From NCBI RefSeq assembly GCF_000260435.1, contig NZ_BACQ01000009.1, positions 1-64,000 of the forward strand: DNA of 64,000 nt. Reading direction: 5' to 3'. The position numbers and the translations under genes are program-made. The notes under the pieces are model-generated. The model saw only the letters and a list, made by a program, of their open reading frames with translations. It ran no database searches and was not told the DNA's origin. Source of the stretch: Lacticaseibacillus zeae DSM 20178 = KCTC 3804 (lineage in GTDB: Bacteria; Bacillota; Bacilli; Lactobacillales; Lactobacillaceae). This document shows, one piece after another, positions 17,131 through 26,118 of this stretch; within the stretch, counting starts at the first letter, position 1; the number at the start of each line of letters is the position of its first letter.

Positions 17131-17736
17131 ATGATAATTCCTTGGTTAGCAACACAACCAACCCTTCAATCCGCGCAACAATTATTGGGGATGAAGTTAA
17201 GTTTAGCCAACTGCAGCGGCTTAATCGTCGAAACCGAAGCTTACCTCGGTGTTCGCGATCAAGCAGCACATGCGTTTGGCAATCGACATACTAAGCGCAA
17301 TCACAGTCTGTTCTTGGAAGCGGGCACAGTTTACGTGTATCAAATGCGGCAATACTGTTTGCTGAATATTGTGACCCAGGCGGCTGATATCCCTGAGTGC
17401 ATTTTGATTCGCGCGCTTGAACCGGTAGCTGGACTGGCGGACATGGCGCACCGGCGTCATCAAACCGGTGTCGGGCTTACAAACGGGCCGGGAAAGTTAT
17501 GCCAGGCGTTAGCGATTGATCGCCAGCTCGATGGGACTATGCTAAATGACGGTCAATTAAAACTAACGCCAACAGCGTATCGCCCACGGAATATCGTGAT
17601 CGGTCCGCGAATCGGCATCCCCAATAAGGAACCCTGGACAAGTGCACCCCTGCGATTTTACGTGTCCGGCAATCCGTTTGTGTCGGGCTTGCCGCGGCGA
17701 GACCAGGATCGGAAAATGAAAGGATGGCAAACATGA
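17131..17736 (+). CDS. 3-methyladenine DNA glycosylase (AAG/MPG family)
   Basis: Base-excision repair enzyme removing alkylated purines. The 201 residues show the AAG core: IVETEAYLG with the catalytic glutamate, AAHAFGNRHTKRN, GTVYVYQMRQYCLLNIV, CILIRALEP, LTNGPGKLCQAL and the RIGIPNKEPW segment near the end. There is no SD before the ATG, and the -10 is 7 bp upstream, suggesting a leaderless mRNA. The gene ends in an ATGA overlap with the DUF3013 gene. Confidence 0.92.
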   Translation: MIIPWLATQPTLQSAQQLLGMKLSLANCSGLIVETEAYLGVRDQAAHAFGNRHTKRNHSLFLEAGTVYVYQMRQYCLLNIVTQAADIPECILIRALEPVAGLADMAHRRHQTGVGLTNGPGKLCQALAIDRQLDGTMLNDGQLKLTPTAYRPRNIVIGPRIGIPNKEPWTSAPLRFYVSGNPFVSGLPRRDQDRKMKGWQT

Positions 17737-18227
17737 GCCAACTGAATATGTTAGATGCAATCGGCGAGAAAATGGATCAGCTCGATTTTGACGGCGATCT
17801 TAGTTTGAACTGGGATAAGGATGCCCACGTCATTGAACTGGAAATCACGATGACGGCACAGGGTGAGGCAGGCATCAAGGTTGAAGACCAAAACGGCGCG
17901 ACCATTGATGACGGACCGGTCACTTATCAAGATGCAATTCTTTTTTATGACGAGACCCGGCTGCATGGTGAAGATTATGCCGATGACTATCTCGCCATTT
18001 TCGGGTTTAATGGCAAGAAAGGCATTGATGTCGCAACCGTGGATGCCTTGTTCATTTATCTGCAGTATTTGCTAGACGATGGTGAAAGCGATCTGATGGA
18101 TTTTGTCGATGGCACATCTGACAATGATCTTTTTTCATTGAATTTCGACGATGCGGCGTTTGAAGAGATTCTGGCGCAACAGCCTGACGCCAACAATCGG
18201 ATCTTTTTGCCGTATCCGAAGTATTAA
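17733..18227 (+). CDS. DUF3013 family acidic protein
   Basis: A 164-residue, strongly acidic protein (LDFDGDLSLNWDKDAHVIELE, later LLDDGESDLMDFVDG) that resembles the DUF3013 proteins encoded near prmA in lactobacilli and streptococci; function unknown. The ATG at 17733 overlaps the glycosylase stop (ATGA) and has AAAGG ~11 nt upstream; an in-frame ATG at 17724 lies too close to that SD. No metal site or membrane helix is visible. Confidence 0.7.
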   Translation: MSQLNMLDAIGEKMDQLDFDGDLSLNWDKDAHVIELEITMTAQGEAGIKVEDQNGATIDDGPVTYQDAILFYDETRLHGEDYADDYLAIFGFNGKKGIDVATVDALFIYLQYLLDDGESDLMDFVDGTSDNDLFSLNFDDAAFEEILAQQPDANNRIFLPYPKY

Positions 18228-18288
18228 TAAGTTGATGAGCGAGTGTTAACCGCAATTGGATGATAGGCGGCACTAAAAGGAGACATCG

Positions 18289-19242
18289 ATGAACAACGAT
18301 TGGACAGCGTTAACGGTAACAACCTCGACTGAAGCGATAGAGGCGGTTAGCAATATTTTGATGGAGGCCGGGGCTGAGGGGATTCAAATTAAGGACGCTG
18401 CTGACTTCAAAAAAGCGACGATTGATGCCCACGGAACCTGGTTTGACCCAACGACTATTCCACATTTAGCTTCAGGCGCCCAGGTAATTGGTTATTTTGA
18501 TCCAGCCACTTCACTCATTGAACAGCGTGATCACATTGCGTCTCAAGTCAAAGCACTGAAGCAATTCGGATTAGATCCCGGAGCGGCGACGGTCACGTTA
18601 ACCGATGTGCGGCAGGCTGACTGGGCGAATGTCTGGAAACAGTATTATCATCCGCTTCGGGTTACGCGGTTTTTAACCATTGTGCCAAAGTGGGAACAGT
18701 ACACGCCTGAACAAAATGGCGAAATCGTGCTGACGCTGGATCCAGGCATGGCGTTTGGCACCGGCACGCACCCGACCACTCAGCTGATGTTAGAGTTACT
18801 GGAGTCAGTGGTGCGCGGCGGCGAGACGATGATTGATGTCGGAACCGGCTCCGGGATATTGGCGATTGCGGCCGAACGTTTGGGGGCCAGCCGTATTTTA
18901 GCAACCGATGTCGATGATGTTGCCGTCAAAAATGCCCAGTCTAACATAGAACTCAATCCTGTCAGCCACATCACGGTAAAAGCGAATGATTTGCTGCAAG
19001 GAATCACGATGTCTGCTGATTTGATTGTTGCCAACATTTTAGCTGAGGTTTTAGTGCCTTTAATTCCGCAGGTTCGGGAGCGTTTAAAGTCTAAGGGACA
19101 TTTCTTGCTTTCCGGCATTATCGTTGACAAAGCAGCCTTAATCACGCAGACTTTGCAGGCCAATGGGTTTACGATTGCCCAACGGCGTGAAGCAGGCGGC
19201 TGGGTGGCGCTCGATGCGGTGATTCCAGACGAGGACGACTGA
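18289..19242 (+). CDS. prmA: Ribosomal protein L11 methyltransferase
   Basis: SAM-dependent trimethylase of ribosomal protein L11, 317 residues. The N-terminal substrate-recognition domain ends near residue 120. The methyltransferase domain has [15 protein letters not shown], motif [16 protein letters not shown] and VANILAEVL, as expected. AAAGGAG lies 6 nt before the ATG. It is 61 bp after the DUF3013 gene and overlaps rsmE by one base (TGATG). Confidence 0.97.
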   Translation: MNNDWTALTVTTSTEAIEAVSNILMEAGAEGIQIKDAADFKKATIDAHGTWFDPTTIPHLASGAQVIGYFDPATSLIEQRDHIASQVKALKQFGLDPGAATVTLTDVRQADWANVWKQYYHPLRVTRFLTIVPKWEQYTPEQNGEIVLTLDPGMAFGTGTHPTTQLMLELLESVVRGGETMIDVGTGSGILAIAAERLGASRILATDVDDVAVKNAQSNIELNPVSHITVKANDLLQGITMSADLIVANILAEVLVPLIPQVRERLKSKGHFLLSGIIVDKAALITQTLQANGFTIAQRREAGGWVALDAVIPDEDD

Positions 19243-19970
19243 TGCAGCGGTTCTTCACCACACATAAGTTGCATAAAAAGCAGACGTTAACACTGGAACC
19301 AGCGATTGCAAAGCACGCCATTAAGGTGTTGCGGCATGAGGTGGGCGATGTGATTGAGCTAGCCGATCCCGAACACCATGTTTATCAGGCTACGATTCAG
19401 ACCACAAATCCGCTGACGGTTTTGATTGGCGAGGATGTCACGCTACCCGTCGAACTGCCAATTGCCGTTGAAATTGTCTGCGGTGTCAGCAAAGGCGATA
19501 AAGCCGAGTGGATTGTCCAAAAGGCAACCGAATTAGGCGCTGCCAAGATCGGCTTTTTTAATGCTCAGTGGGGCACTGCCCGCTGGCCGGCTGAACGGGT
19601 TGCCAAGAAAATGAGTCGGCTGGCGACCATCGCGCAAAATGCCGCGGAGCAAAGTCATCGCAATCTGGTTCCTGAAGTGGCGATGTATGCTAAGCTGGAT
19701 GATGTAGGCCGTAGCGCGGCAGTCAAGCTGGTTGCTTATGAAGAAAGTGCCAAGCAAGGTGAACATGCCGCATTGGTCGCAGCGTTGGCAGAGAAGCCAG
19801 CGTCACTATGCGTTGTTTTTGGTCCGGAAGGCGGTATTTCACCGACTGAATTATCTGGGCTAAAAGCACGCGGCTTCACTCCGGCCGGTCTCGGTCCGCG
19901 AATTCTACGGGCAGAAACGGCGCCGCTGTACTTACTGAGTGCCGTTTCGGTTCTCACCGAGCTTACTTAA
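19242..19970 (+). CDS. rsmE: 16S rRNA m3U1498 methyltransferase RsmE
   Basis: Methylates U1498 of 16S rRNA; 242 residues, SPOUT superfamily. The N-terminal PUA-like domain (FFTTHKLHKKQTLTL...HAIKVLRHEVGD) is followed by the trefoil-knot domain with KGDKAEWIVQKATELGA, FGPEGGISPTEL and LGPRILRAETAPLY, all family signatures. It follows prmA with a 1-nt overlap, the conserved prmA-rsmE-rel order of Firmicutes. Confidence 0.97.
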   Translation: MQRFFTTHKLHKKQTLTLEPAIAKHAIKVLRHEVGDVIELADPEHHVYQATIQTTNPLTVLIGEDVTLPVELPIAVEIVCGVSKGDKAEWIVQKATELGAAKIGFFNAQWGTARWPAERVAKKMSRLATIAQNAAEQSHRNLVPEVAMYAKLDDVGRSAAVKLVAYEESAKQGEHAALVAALAEKPASLCVVFGPEGGISPTELSGLKARGFTPAGLGPRILRAETAPLYLLSAVSVLTELT

Positions 19971-20007
19971 TTAAAAATTGAATGATTAATAAAGGAGACT
20001 ACCGCCG

Positions 20008-20331
20008 ATGAGTCGTGTCATGAATTGGGTTAAAGTTCCGCGCAATACTATTATTTGTTGGAGTGTCTTCGTGACCTTGCTCCTCCCTTGGGTCTTCCCA
20101 TTACTGCATCTCAGCACTGCCATTCGCGTCGGTGTGCTGTTCATCTTGATCAACATGCTGAGCGCCTGGTGGATTGGCAAAATGATTCGTCGCCATCATT
20201 TAGGTTGGTGGTGGCTTCTGGTTTTACCTGTCTTGTTTACGTTGATGGTTTTATGGCGGTACAAATGGTATGGGTATTTTTTCCCGCCGATCTACATCGT
20301 TTTGAGCTGTCTGGCAATGGCAAAGGACTAG
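20008..20331 (+). CDS. Small polytopic membrane protein, unknown
   Basis: A 107-residue protein with 3-4 membrane segments (NTIICWSVFVTLLLPWVFPLL, IRVGVLFILINMLSAWWIG, WWWLLVLPVLFTLMVL, FFPPIYIVLSCLA). No family recognised. AAAGGAG lies 9-10 nt before the ATG. It sits 37 bp after rsmE and before the rel leader, so it is probably the last gene of the prmA-rsmE unit. Confidence 0.7.
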   Translation: MSRVMNWVKVPRNTIICWSVFVTLLLPWVFPLLHLSTAIRVGVLFILINMLSAWWIGKMIRRHHLGWWWLLVLPVLFTLMVLWRYKWYGYFFPPIYIVLSCLAMAKD

Positions 20332-20350
20332 CATTTTGCCCAAGAATCGT

Positions 20351-20356
20351 TATAAT
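20351..20356 (+). promoter_or_regulatory. Possible rel promoter (-10)
   Basis: TATAAT 364 bp before the rel ATG; the -35 is weak. If used, the leader would carry a GATGAAAC/GTTTCATC hairpin (20377-20407) and the repeat copies below. Confidence 0.4.
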
Positions 20357-20538
20357 TTAAGGGTAGTCTAAGAACAGATGAAACCAGCTGTGCGCCAAAT
20401 GTTTCATCAACAACGTGCAGCGATCATGCGCGAACTGACGCGATTAATCAAGCGTAACGAAGCGGCGATAAGCGTGTTGTCCCGGCCAAGTCGGAACAGA
20501 CCGTTTATCGCCCTTCTCATAATGTCAGCGTGCATATT

Positions 20539-20658
20539 AACGCGCTCCCCGGCGCAGAAGTCTGTATGTAAGGGCTTTGAACGCAATGGCCAAAGACCGG
20601 CCATCACGTCCAAGGCCACTTACACTCCGACTTCTAACCGCGCCGGCTCACGCTCAGC
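20539..20658 (+). repeat. Intergenic palindromic element, copy 3 (rel leader)
   Basis: Full-length copy: GGCGCAGAAGTCTG ... GGCCACTTACACTCCGACTT ... GGCTCACGCTC. It is flanked by a 13-bp direct repeat GCATATTAACGCG at 20532-20544 and 20659-20671. Confidence 0.88.
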
Positions 20659-20665
20659 GCATATT

Positions 20666-20706
20666 AACGCGTTCGTCAGCCCAGAAACTGGACTGGCTCA
20701 CGCTCA
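20666..20706 (+). repeat. Mini copy of the palindromic element (internal deletion)
   Basis: Keeps only the two ends of the element (AACGCGTTCGTCAGCCCAGAA and CTGGACTGGCTCACGCTC). It still forms a short hairpin (CCAG AAA CTGG). It ends directly at the rel SD AGGAGGGG. Confidence 0.75.
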
Positions 20707-20719
20707 GGAGGGGAATAGC

Positions 20720-22945
20720 ATGGCCGAAGAAGTTGAACTTACCCAACCGGATGTCATGAAGTTGTGCAAAGCTTATATGAATCCTGAACATTTGGCATTC
20801 GTCGAAAAGGCCTATAAATTTGCTGCATACGTTCATAAAGACCAGGTTCGCAAATCCGGTGAGCCTTATATTATTCATCCCATTCAGGTAGCCGGGATTC
20901 TTGCCGAATTAAAAATGGATCCGGAGACAGTGGCTTCCGGGTATTTACATGATGTCGTCGAAGATACCAACATCACGTTAGGCGACATTGAAGAGGTGTT
21001 TGGGCATGATGTCGCGGTTATTGTTGATGGCGTCACCAAACTGAGCAAAGTCACGTACGTTGCGCATAAAGACGAACTTGCTGAAAACCACCGGAAGATG
21101 TTGTTGGCGATGGCCAAGGACTTACGGGTCATCATGGTCAAATTGGCTGACCGTCTGCACAATATGCGGACGCTCCAGCACTTACGCCCAGACAAGCAGC
21201 GGCGGATCGCCAATGAAACATTGGAGATTTATGCGCCTTTAGCTGATCGTTTGGGGATCAGCACCATCAAGTGGGAACTCGAAGATCTGTCGTTGCGCTA
21301 TCTAAACCCGCAACAGTACTACCGGATTGCTCACTTGATGAACAGCAAGCGAACCGAACGCGAAGCTTATATCCAAGAAGCCATTGAAGAAATCAAAAAA
21401 GCGTTGGCTGACTTGCATATCAAATATGAAATCTATGGTCGTCCCAAGCATATTTATTCGATTTACAAAAAAATGCGCGACAAACACAAGCAGTTTGACG
21501 AACTCTATGACCTGCTTGCCATTCGGGTGATCACCGAAACAATTAAAGACTGCTATGCAGTTTTAGGGGCCATCCACACCAAATGGAAGCCAATGCCAGG
21601 ACGGTTTAAAGATTACATCGCGATGCCAAAAGCCAACCTGTATCAAAGTATTCATACAACGGTCATCGGGCCCATGGGCAAACCGCTAGAAGTGCAGATC
21701 CGAACAGAAGAAATGCATCACGTGGCTGAATATGGTGTTGCGGCACACTGGGCTTACAAAGAAGGTCAGACCAGTAAAGTTCAGTATGACAAGGCCGGCA
21801 AGAAACTGGATATTTTCCGCGAAATTTTCGAACTGCAGGATGAAAGTAGCGATGCGGCTGATTTCATGGAAAGTGTCAAAGGTGACATTTTTACCGATCG
21901 GGTTTATGTATTTACGCCCAAGGGTGACGTCTACGAGCTTCCTAAAGGTAGTAATCCGCTTGATTTTGGCTATCTTATTCACACTGAGGTCGGCAATCAC
22001 ACAGTCGGGGCAAAGGTCAATGGCAAAATCGTGCCGCTGAATTATGTGCTCAAAAACGGTGATATTGTCGAGATGCTGACGGCTAGCGGCAGTGCTCCGA
22101 GTCGTGACTGGATCAAGATTGTTTATACCTCCCGCGCCCGCAACAAGATCAAGCGCTATTTTAAGCAAGCCGATAAAAGCGAAAATGCCGAAAAAGGTCG
22201 CGATATGCTGGAACACGAGCTGCAAGAGGAAGGGTATACACCTAAAGAGTTCCTGACCAAGGAAAACCTGTCCGGGCTCATGCAGCGGCTGAATTTTCAA
22301 ACCGAAGATGAACTGATGAGTTCGATCGGCTATGGTGAATATACGCCGAAAGTCATTGCCAATCGGCTGACCGAGAAGTATCGCCACGAAAAGGCCGAAA
22401 AAGATCGCAAAGCTAAAGAAGCCGCGATCCTGTCGAAGAATCAAAAAGTGACGACGGTTTCCAGCGAACGCCATCAGCCACAGACCCATTCCGAAGATGG
22501 CGTGGTTATTGAAGGTGTCGATAATCTGCTGGTTCATCTGGCCAAGTGCTGCATGCCTGTGCCTGGCGACGCGATTGTCGGGTATGTCACCAAAGGCCGC
22601 GGTGTGACTGTTCATCGTGCTGATTGCCCCAACGTTCAAAATTCCAAGGAAATGTCTGGCCGGCTGATTGAGGTTCGCTGGGAGAATGAAGAGGATCAAA
22701 AGCAGCTCTTCAACACAGATCTCGAAATTTACGGATACAATCGCAGCGGATTGCTGAGTGATGTTCTGCAGGTTCTCAACGCCCAAACCAAAGCCTTGAA
22801 TAATATCAATGGCCGGGTCGACCATGACAAAATGGCTGACATTCATGTTACGGTCGGGGTCCGTAACCTTGCTCACTTGGATAAGTTGATGGACGCAGTT
22901 AAAAATGTCCCGGATATTTATGAAGTTAAACGGGCCAATGGTTGA
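20720..22945 (+). CDS. rel: Bifunctional (p)ppGpp synthetase/hydrolase Rel
   Basis: Stringent-response enzyme of 741 residues, long RelA/SpoT type. The HD hydrolase domain has YLHDVVEDT and KLADRLHNMRTL; the synthetase domain follows with DLLAIRVI and FKDYIAMPKANLYQSIHTTV. TGS (VYVFTPKGDVYELPKGS), a Cys-containing zinc-finger-like region (LAKCCMPVPGDAIVGYVTKG) and a C-terminal ACT domain complete it. The start at 20720 is set by AGGAGGGG and by the usual MAEEVELTQPDVMKL onset; an in-frame ATG at 20378 would read through the repeats and is rejected. It is followed by a terminator, then dtd. Confidence 0.97.
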   Translation: MAEEVELTQPDVMKLCKAYMNPEHLAFVEKAYKFAAYVHKDQVRKSGEPYIIHPIQVAGILAELKMDPETVASGYLHDVVEDTNITLGDIEEVFGHDVAVIVDGVTKLSKVTYVAHKDELAENHRKMLLAMAKDLRVIMVKLADRLHNMRTLQHLRPDKQRRIANETLEIYAPLADRLGISTIKWELEDLSLRYLNPQQYYRIAHLMNSKRTEREAYIQEAIEEIKKALADLHIKYEIYGRPKHIYSIYKKMRDKHKQFDELYDLLAIRVITETIKDCYAVLGAIHTKWKPMPGRFKDYIAMPKANLYQSIHTTVIGPMGKPLEVQIRTEEMHHVAEYGVAAHWAYKEGQTSKVQYDKAGKKLDIFREIFELQDESSDAADFMESVKGDIFTDRVYVFTPKGDVYELPKGSNPLDFGYLIHTEVGNHTVGAKVNGKIVPLNYVLKNGDIVEMLTASGSAPSRDWIKIVYTSRARNKIKRYFKQADKSENAEKGRDMLEHELQEEGYTPKEFLTKENLSGLMQRLNFQTEDELMSSIGYGEYTPKVIANRLTEKYRHEKAEKDRKAKEAAILSKNQKVTTVSSERHQPQTHSEDGVVIEGVDNLLVHLAKCCMPVPGDAIVGYVTKGRGVTVHRADCPNVQNSKEMSGRLIEVRWENEEDQKQLFNTDLEIYGYNRSGLLSDVLQVLNAQTKALNNINGRVDHDKMADIHVTVGVRNLAHLDKLMDAVKNVPDIYEVKRANG

Positions 22946-22949
22946 TCGA

Positions 22950-23009
22950 AGGCAGCAGTCGAGCAACATCGCCAGCTTAGACTGAGATGTTTGTTCCTGC
23001 TGCTTTTTC
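22950..23009 (+). terminator. Terminator between rel and dtd
   Basis: GGCAGCAG...CTGCTGC outer stem with inner GAGCAACATC/GATGTTTGTTC, followed by TTTTT. Confidence 0.75.
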
Positions 23010-23068
23010 GGCCATAGCGAGCCGGCACCGGATCCAAATAAAAGCAAACGAGAAAAGGAGAGGAATTC

Positions 23069-23515
23069 ATGCGCGCAGTCGTACAACGCAGTCTTGCCGC
23101 CCAAGTCACCATTGAGGGGCAAATAGTCGGAGCCATCGACCACGGTTTTGTCGTGTTATTAGGCGTCGGTCCTAACGATACCCAGGCCGACAGTGACTAT
23201 CTGGCGGAAAAAATAAGTAAATTAAGGGTGTTTAGTGATGATGCCGGCAAAATGAATTTGGCCTTGGCAGATGTCGGTGGGCAGATTTTATCGATTTCCC
23301 AATTCACGTTATATGCCGATACCCGCCGTGGCAATCGGCCGAGTTTTACCAATGCGGCTGATCCGGCTTTAGGTGAGCAACTGTACCAAGCCTTCAATGC
23401 CAAACTACGCCAACTGGGAATGACGGTGGCAACCGGTGAGTTCGGCGGCGATATGCAGGTGAGTCTCACTAACGACGGTCCAGTCACCATTCTGTTTGAT
23501 ACGGAGGCGAAGTAA
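23069..23515 (+). CDS. dtd: D-aminoacyl-tRNA deacylase
   Basis: Proofreading enzyme that removes D-amino acids (and glycine) from tRNA, 148 residues. It carries the family motifs [17 protein letters not shown] and the C-terminal [11 protein letters not shown] (Gly-Pro motif). AAAAGGAGAGG precedes the ATG. The rel-dtd order is conserved across Firmicutes. Its stop overlaps the next ATG by one base (TAATG). Confidence 0.97.
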   Translation: MRAVVQRSLAAQVTIEGQIVGAIDHGFVVLLGVGPNDTQADSDYLAEKISKLRVFSDDAGKMNLALADVGGQILSISQFTLYADTRRGNRPSFTNAADPALGEQLYQAFNAKLRQLGMTVATGEFGGDMQVSLTNDGPVTILFDTEAK

Positions 23516-24141
23516 TGCTGGTTAATGCGATTTGGGATTTTGACGGCACGCTGTATGATTCCTATCCCGGCATGATGAAGGCCCTCAGAAGCCTCGTATT
23601 GGATAACGGTGGTCAGATTGAAACGGATGCTTTGTACCGCCAAGTCAAAAAGACTTCAATCAAAAAGTTCCTAACCGATTTCGGTAGCAAAGTAGGACGC
23701 TCAGTGGATGAATTAGAAGCTGACTACCATCACCGTGCCCGTGCTTACCTTCATGACATTCATCCTTACCCGGCGGCGCTGCCAGTATTGCAGGCAATCA
23801 AGGATCAAGGTGGGAACAATCTGTTGTTAACGCATCGCGACCACAGCGCATGGCAGATTCTCGCGAATGATCATGCGGATACCTTGTTTCTCGGTGGTGT
23901 GGATTCCGACCTGAACCTGCCACGCAAACCGGCACCGGATGCGATTCAATATCTACTTGATCGATTTCAGCTGAATCCGGCAGTTACCGCCATGATCGGT
24001 GACCGTTCTCTGGACATTGATGCTGGCGTCAACGCAGGGGTCAAAACCATTTATTTCAATGTCGATGGGTTAAATGCCGCACCGCAAGCGGACTTTAAGG
24101 TTGATACTTTGGAAGAAATTCCACCTTTGTTCCGCAAGTAA
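23515..24141 (+). CDS. HAD-family phosphatase
   Basis: A 208-residue HAD hydrolase of the phosphoglycolate phosphatase-like subgroup. Motif I is WDFDGTLYDS, motif II around LLTHRD, the lysine is in PRKPAPDAIQYL and motif III is MIGDRSLDIDAGVNAG. A helical cap lies between motifs I and II. The substrate cannot be read from sequence. It is translationally coupled to dtd. Confidence 0.88.
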   Translation: MLVNAIWDFDGTLYDSYPGMMKALRSLVLDNGGQIETDALYRQVKKTSIKKFLTDFGSKVGRSVDELEADYHHRARAYLHDIHPYPAALPVLQAIKDQGGNNLLLTHRDHSAWQILANDHADTLFLGGVDSDLNLPRKPAPDAIQYLLDRFQLNPAVTAMIGDRSLDIDAGVNAGVKTIYFNVDGLNAAPQADFKVDTLEEIPPLFRK

Positions 24142-24153
24142 ATAGTTGCAACC

Positions 24154-24198
24154 AAAATACCCGCTAAGGCAAATGCAGCTGCCTTGGCGGGTATTTTG
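24154..24198. terminator. Bidirectional terminator
   Basis: AAAATACCCGC..AGGCA / TGCCTTGGCGGGTATTTT between the HAD gene and the convergent amidase gene. Confidence 0.9.
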
Positions 24199-24217
24199 AT
24201 TGATCTAGATGAAATGA

Positions 24218-25540
24218 TTATTGGTGATTGCCAGCCTTGAAGTAGGCATTCAATCCATTGACAATATCCGTCGCTATTTTGGACTGATACGTCGGATCCT
24301 TGATGTGTTTAAAGTCTTTGTCATTGTTGATGTAGCCCATTTCGTTCAAAATGGCCGGCTGCTTGTTATCGCGCAAGACTTCATAATTACCAAAAGCCAC
24401 GCCACGATTCTCCAGCGGTAAGCCGGTCAGCGCACCATTAATCGACTTGGCCAGCGCGAGATCCTTTTTACTGCTGTAGTAGTAGGTGGTGAAGCCTGAA
24501 GCAGAGTTTTTGGATGGGCTGGAGTCAAAGTGGAATGAGATGAACGCATCTGCGTGGGCGTTGTTGGCGGTGGTCGGCCGTGGCGCAAGATCAACAAACG
24601 TATCGGTGGTGCGTGTCATGATGACGTTTGCTCCGGCTGCGCGCAAGGCATTGGCAACAAGATCAGCCGTTTTCAGAGTGTAGGTTTTTTCATAATCAGA
24701 GCCATCATTGGCAATGGCACCGGTATCGGTACCGCCGTGCCCCGGATCGAGGACAATCGTCGCTTCGGAAAGCTTGGTTGCGGCTTTTTGCGTCTGACCA
24801 TCATTCGGCGCGCTGACTGTCCAGCTAGCCACAAAACCGGTTTTGCCATCAGGCGCGGTAACCTGATACCAATCATCCTGTTGCTTGATAACGGTCAGTT
24901 CCGTGCCCTTGTCCAGTTTTTCGACAACCGGTGCATTGATACCCGCCGCATTGCGTAAATTAGTTGTTGTGTTGGTCGTGACTTTGAGCGAGGGGTTGCT
25001 TTGGGTCTGCGTCAGATTTGCCTGGGCAGGTTGCGCAAGGTTCGTTGTCTGGCCGGTCAACTGGACACTGCTGCTGGTGATCCACGCCGCAGTATTGTTG
25101 TATGCGATTTGCGTCCAGTTGCCTTCCTGATAGACGACCTTAACACTCACGCCAGCATTAAGAGAGCCTAATTGTTTGGCATCCTGGCTCGCATATTCAC
25201 GCACATTCACCGGTTGATTGACCGTAGCAACTTTTGCCCTGGTCGTGGCAGCTTCGCTTTGATCCACCAGCCATGATGCCACCCAACCAATTCGATTCCC
25301 GGCAAGCCGAACTTGGTACCAGGAATTCTTGGCACCGATAATCGTCAGCTGATTACCCGACTTAACCTGACCCATAATGCCGTAAGCAAGCCCGGGCCCT
25401 AGGCGCACATTAACCGTGTCGGCCTTGACCGTCATATATTGCGTATTGGCCATGACACTGGTCGTCGCGGCACCAACGCCAAACAACACCGCCAGCAAAA
25501 TGATCAATGGCCATTTTTTCAATTGTCCGATAGGTTTCAT
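24218..25540 (-). CDS. N-acetylmuramoyl-L-alanine amidase with three SH3b domains
   Basis: Secreted peptidoglycan hydrolase of 440 residues. A signal peptide covers about residues 1-31 (WPLIILLAVLFGVGAATTSVMA). Three bacterial SH3 repeats follow (starts near YMTVKADTVNVRLGPG, VNQPVNVREYAS and TTNTTTNLRNAAGI). The C-terminal Amidase_3 domain has IVLDPGHGGTDTG, the zinc histidine region FISFHFDSS and the catalytic glutamate in LNEMGYINN. It cuts the amide between MurNAc and L-Ala. It is monocistronic; GTGAGG before the ATG is a modest SD. Confidence 0.95.
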   Translation of the reverse strand: MKPIGQLKKWPLIILLAVLFGVGAATTSVMANTQYMTVKADTVNVRLGPGLAYGIMGQVKSGNQLTIIGAKNSWYQVRLAGNRIGWVASWLVDQSEAATTRAKVATVNQPVNVREYASQDAKQLGSLNAGVSVKVVYQEGNWTQIAYNNTAAWITSSSVQLTGQTTNLAQPAQANLTQTQSNPSLKVTTNTTTNLRNAAGINAPVVEKLDKGTELTVIKQQDDWYQVTAPDGKTGFVASWTVSAPNDGQTQKAATKLSEATIVLDPGHGGTDTGAIANDGSDYEKTYTLKTADLVANALRAAGANVIMTRTTDTFVDLAPRPTTANNAHADAFISFHFDSSPSKNSASGFTTYYYSSKKDLALAKSINGALTGLPLENRGVAFGNYEVLRDNKQPAILNEMGYINNDKDFKHIKDPTYQSKIATDIVNGLNAYFKAGNHQ

Positions 25541-25574
25541 GACCCAGCCTCACCATTCTCTAAAAATCGTTAAG

Positions 25575-25586
25575 TTCATTATAGCA
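25575..25586 (-). promoter_or_regulatory. Promoter of the amidase gene
   Basis: Minus strand TGCTATAAT forms an extended -10; the -35 is poor. An AGACAG/CTGTCT hairpin lies just upstream (25611-25627). Confidence 0.5.
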
Positions 25587-25681
25587 AATCGGCTGGCAAA
25601 AAGGCGGCAAAGACAGTTTTACTGTCTGTAAGCCGTACGCTAGAGTCAAAAGTCAGCGATAAGAAAAGAATAGAAACGCCG

Positions 25682-25903
25682 TTGACAAAGCTTTCTGCAA
25701 ACCGTATGCTTTAAACAATAACTAAGACCTGTGACGGAGTAGGATAGATCAACTTCAAGCGACCCGGAGATGGTGAAAGCCGGGACCGATCGAAAAGACA
25801 CTCCCGAGGTGATCAAATTCCGGAACGCCACCGTTATGGCAAAGTAAAACACAAGGTGGTACCGTGTCCGCACCCTTCGAGCAATCGAGGGGTGCATTTT
25901 TTT
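25682..25903 (+). promoter_or_regulatory. T-box leader of hisS-aspS with its promoter
   Basis: Promoter TTGACA (25682-25687), 17 bp, TATGCT (25705-25710). The leader follows the T-box plan: a Stem I with CCCGG/CCGGG distal helix (25772-25795), a specifier region GAAAAGACACTCC (25792-25804), the T-box motif AAGGTGGTACCGTG (25853-25866) and a terminator GCACCCTTCGA/TCGAGGGGTGC followed by seven T (to 25903). Uncharged tRNA should stabilise the antiterminator and allow hisS-aspS expression. The specifier contains overlapping GAC (Asp) and CAC (His) triplets at 25797-25801. Confidence 0.92.
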
Positions 25904-25904
25904 A

Positions 25905-26025
25905 GAGCGCGAGCAGGAGCGTTTAGAAATCGGAGTGTAAGTGGCCTCAAGCCTAAATGGCTGGGCTTTGGCCATTTAGGCTTGAGGTCCTTACACGTAG
26001 ATTTCTGCGACTGCGAGCGCGTTTC
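25905..26025 (-). repeat. Intergenic palindromic element, copy 4 (between T-box and hisS)
   Basis: Reverse orientation. It begins GAGCGCGAGCAGGAGCG two bases after the T-box terminator T-run, has TTAGAAATCGGAGTGTAAGTGG ... pairing with CCTTACACGTAGATTTCTGCG, and ends GCGCGTTTC. (Segments are quoted with gaps.) It would be transcribed only when the T-box reads through. Confidence 0.9.
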
Positions 26026-26074
26026 GGAACCGGATTGCCTCCCAATGTCTATAGTTTCAATCCCAGATCGTGTA

Positions 26075-26118
26075 GTTTGGCCATTTACGCTTGAGCTCCT
26101 TACACGCAGGCTCCTGCG
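26075..26118 (-). repeat. Half copy of the palindromic element
   Basis: Only the arm GGCCATTTACGCTTGAG-CTCCTTACACGCAGG-CTCCTGCGA is present; the partner arm is missing. Confidence 0.7.

Noticed and set aside
20378-20719. In-frame 114-residue N-terminal extension of rel
   Set aside because: It would translate the palindromic repeats, and the SD AGGAGGGG directly precedes the ATG at 20720.
21686-23143. 485-residue open frame on the minus strand inside rel and dtd
   Set aside because: It is fully antisense to two well-supported genes, has no SD, and its composition follows from the codon bias of the sense strand.
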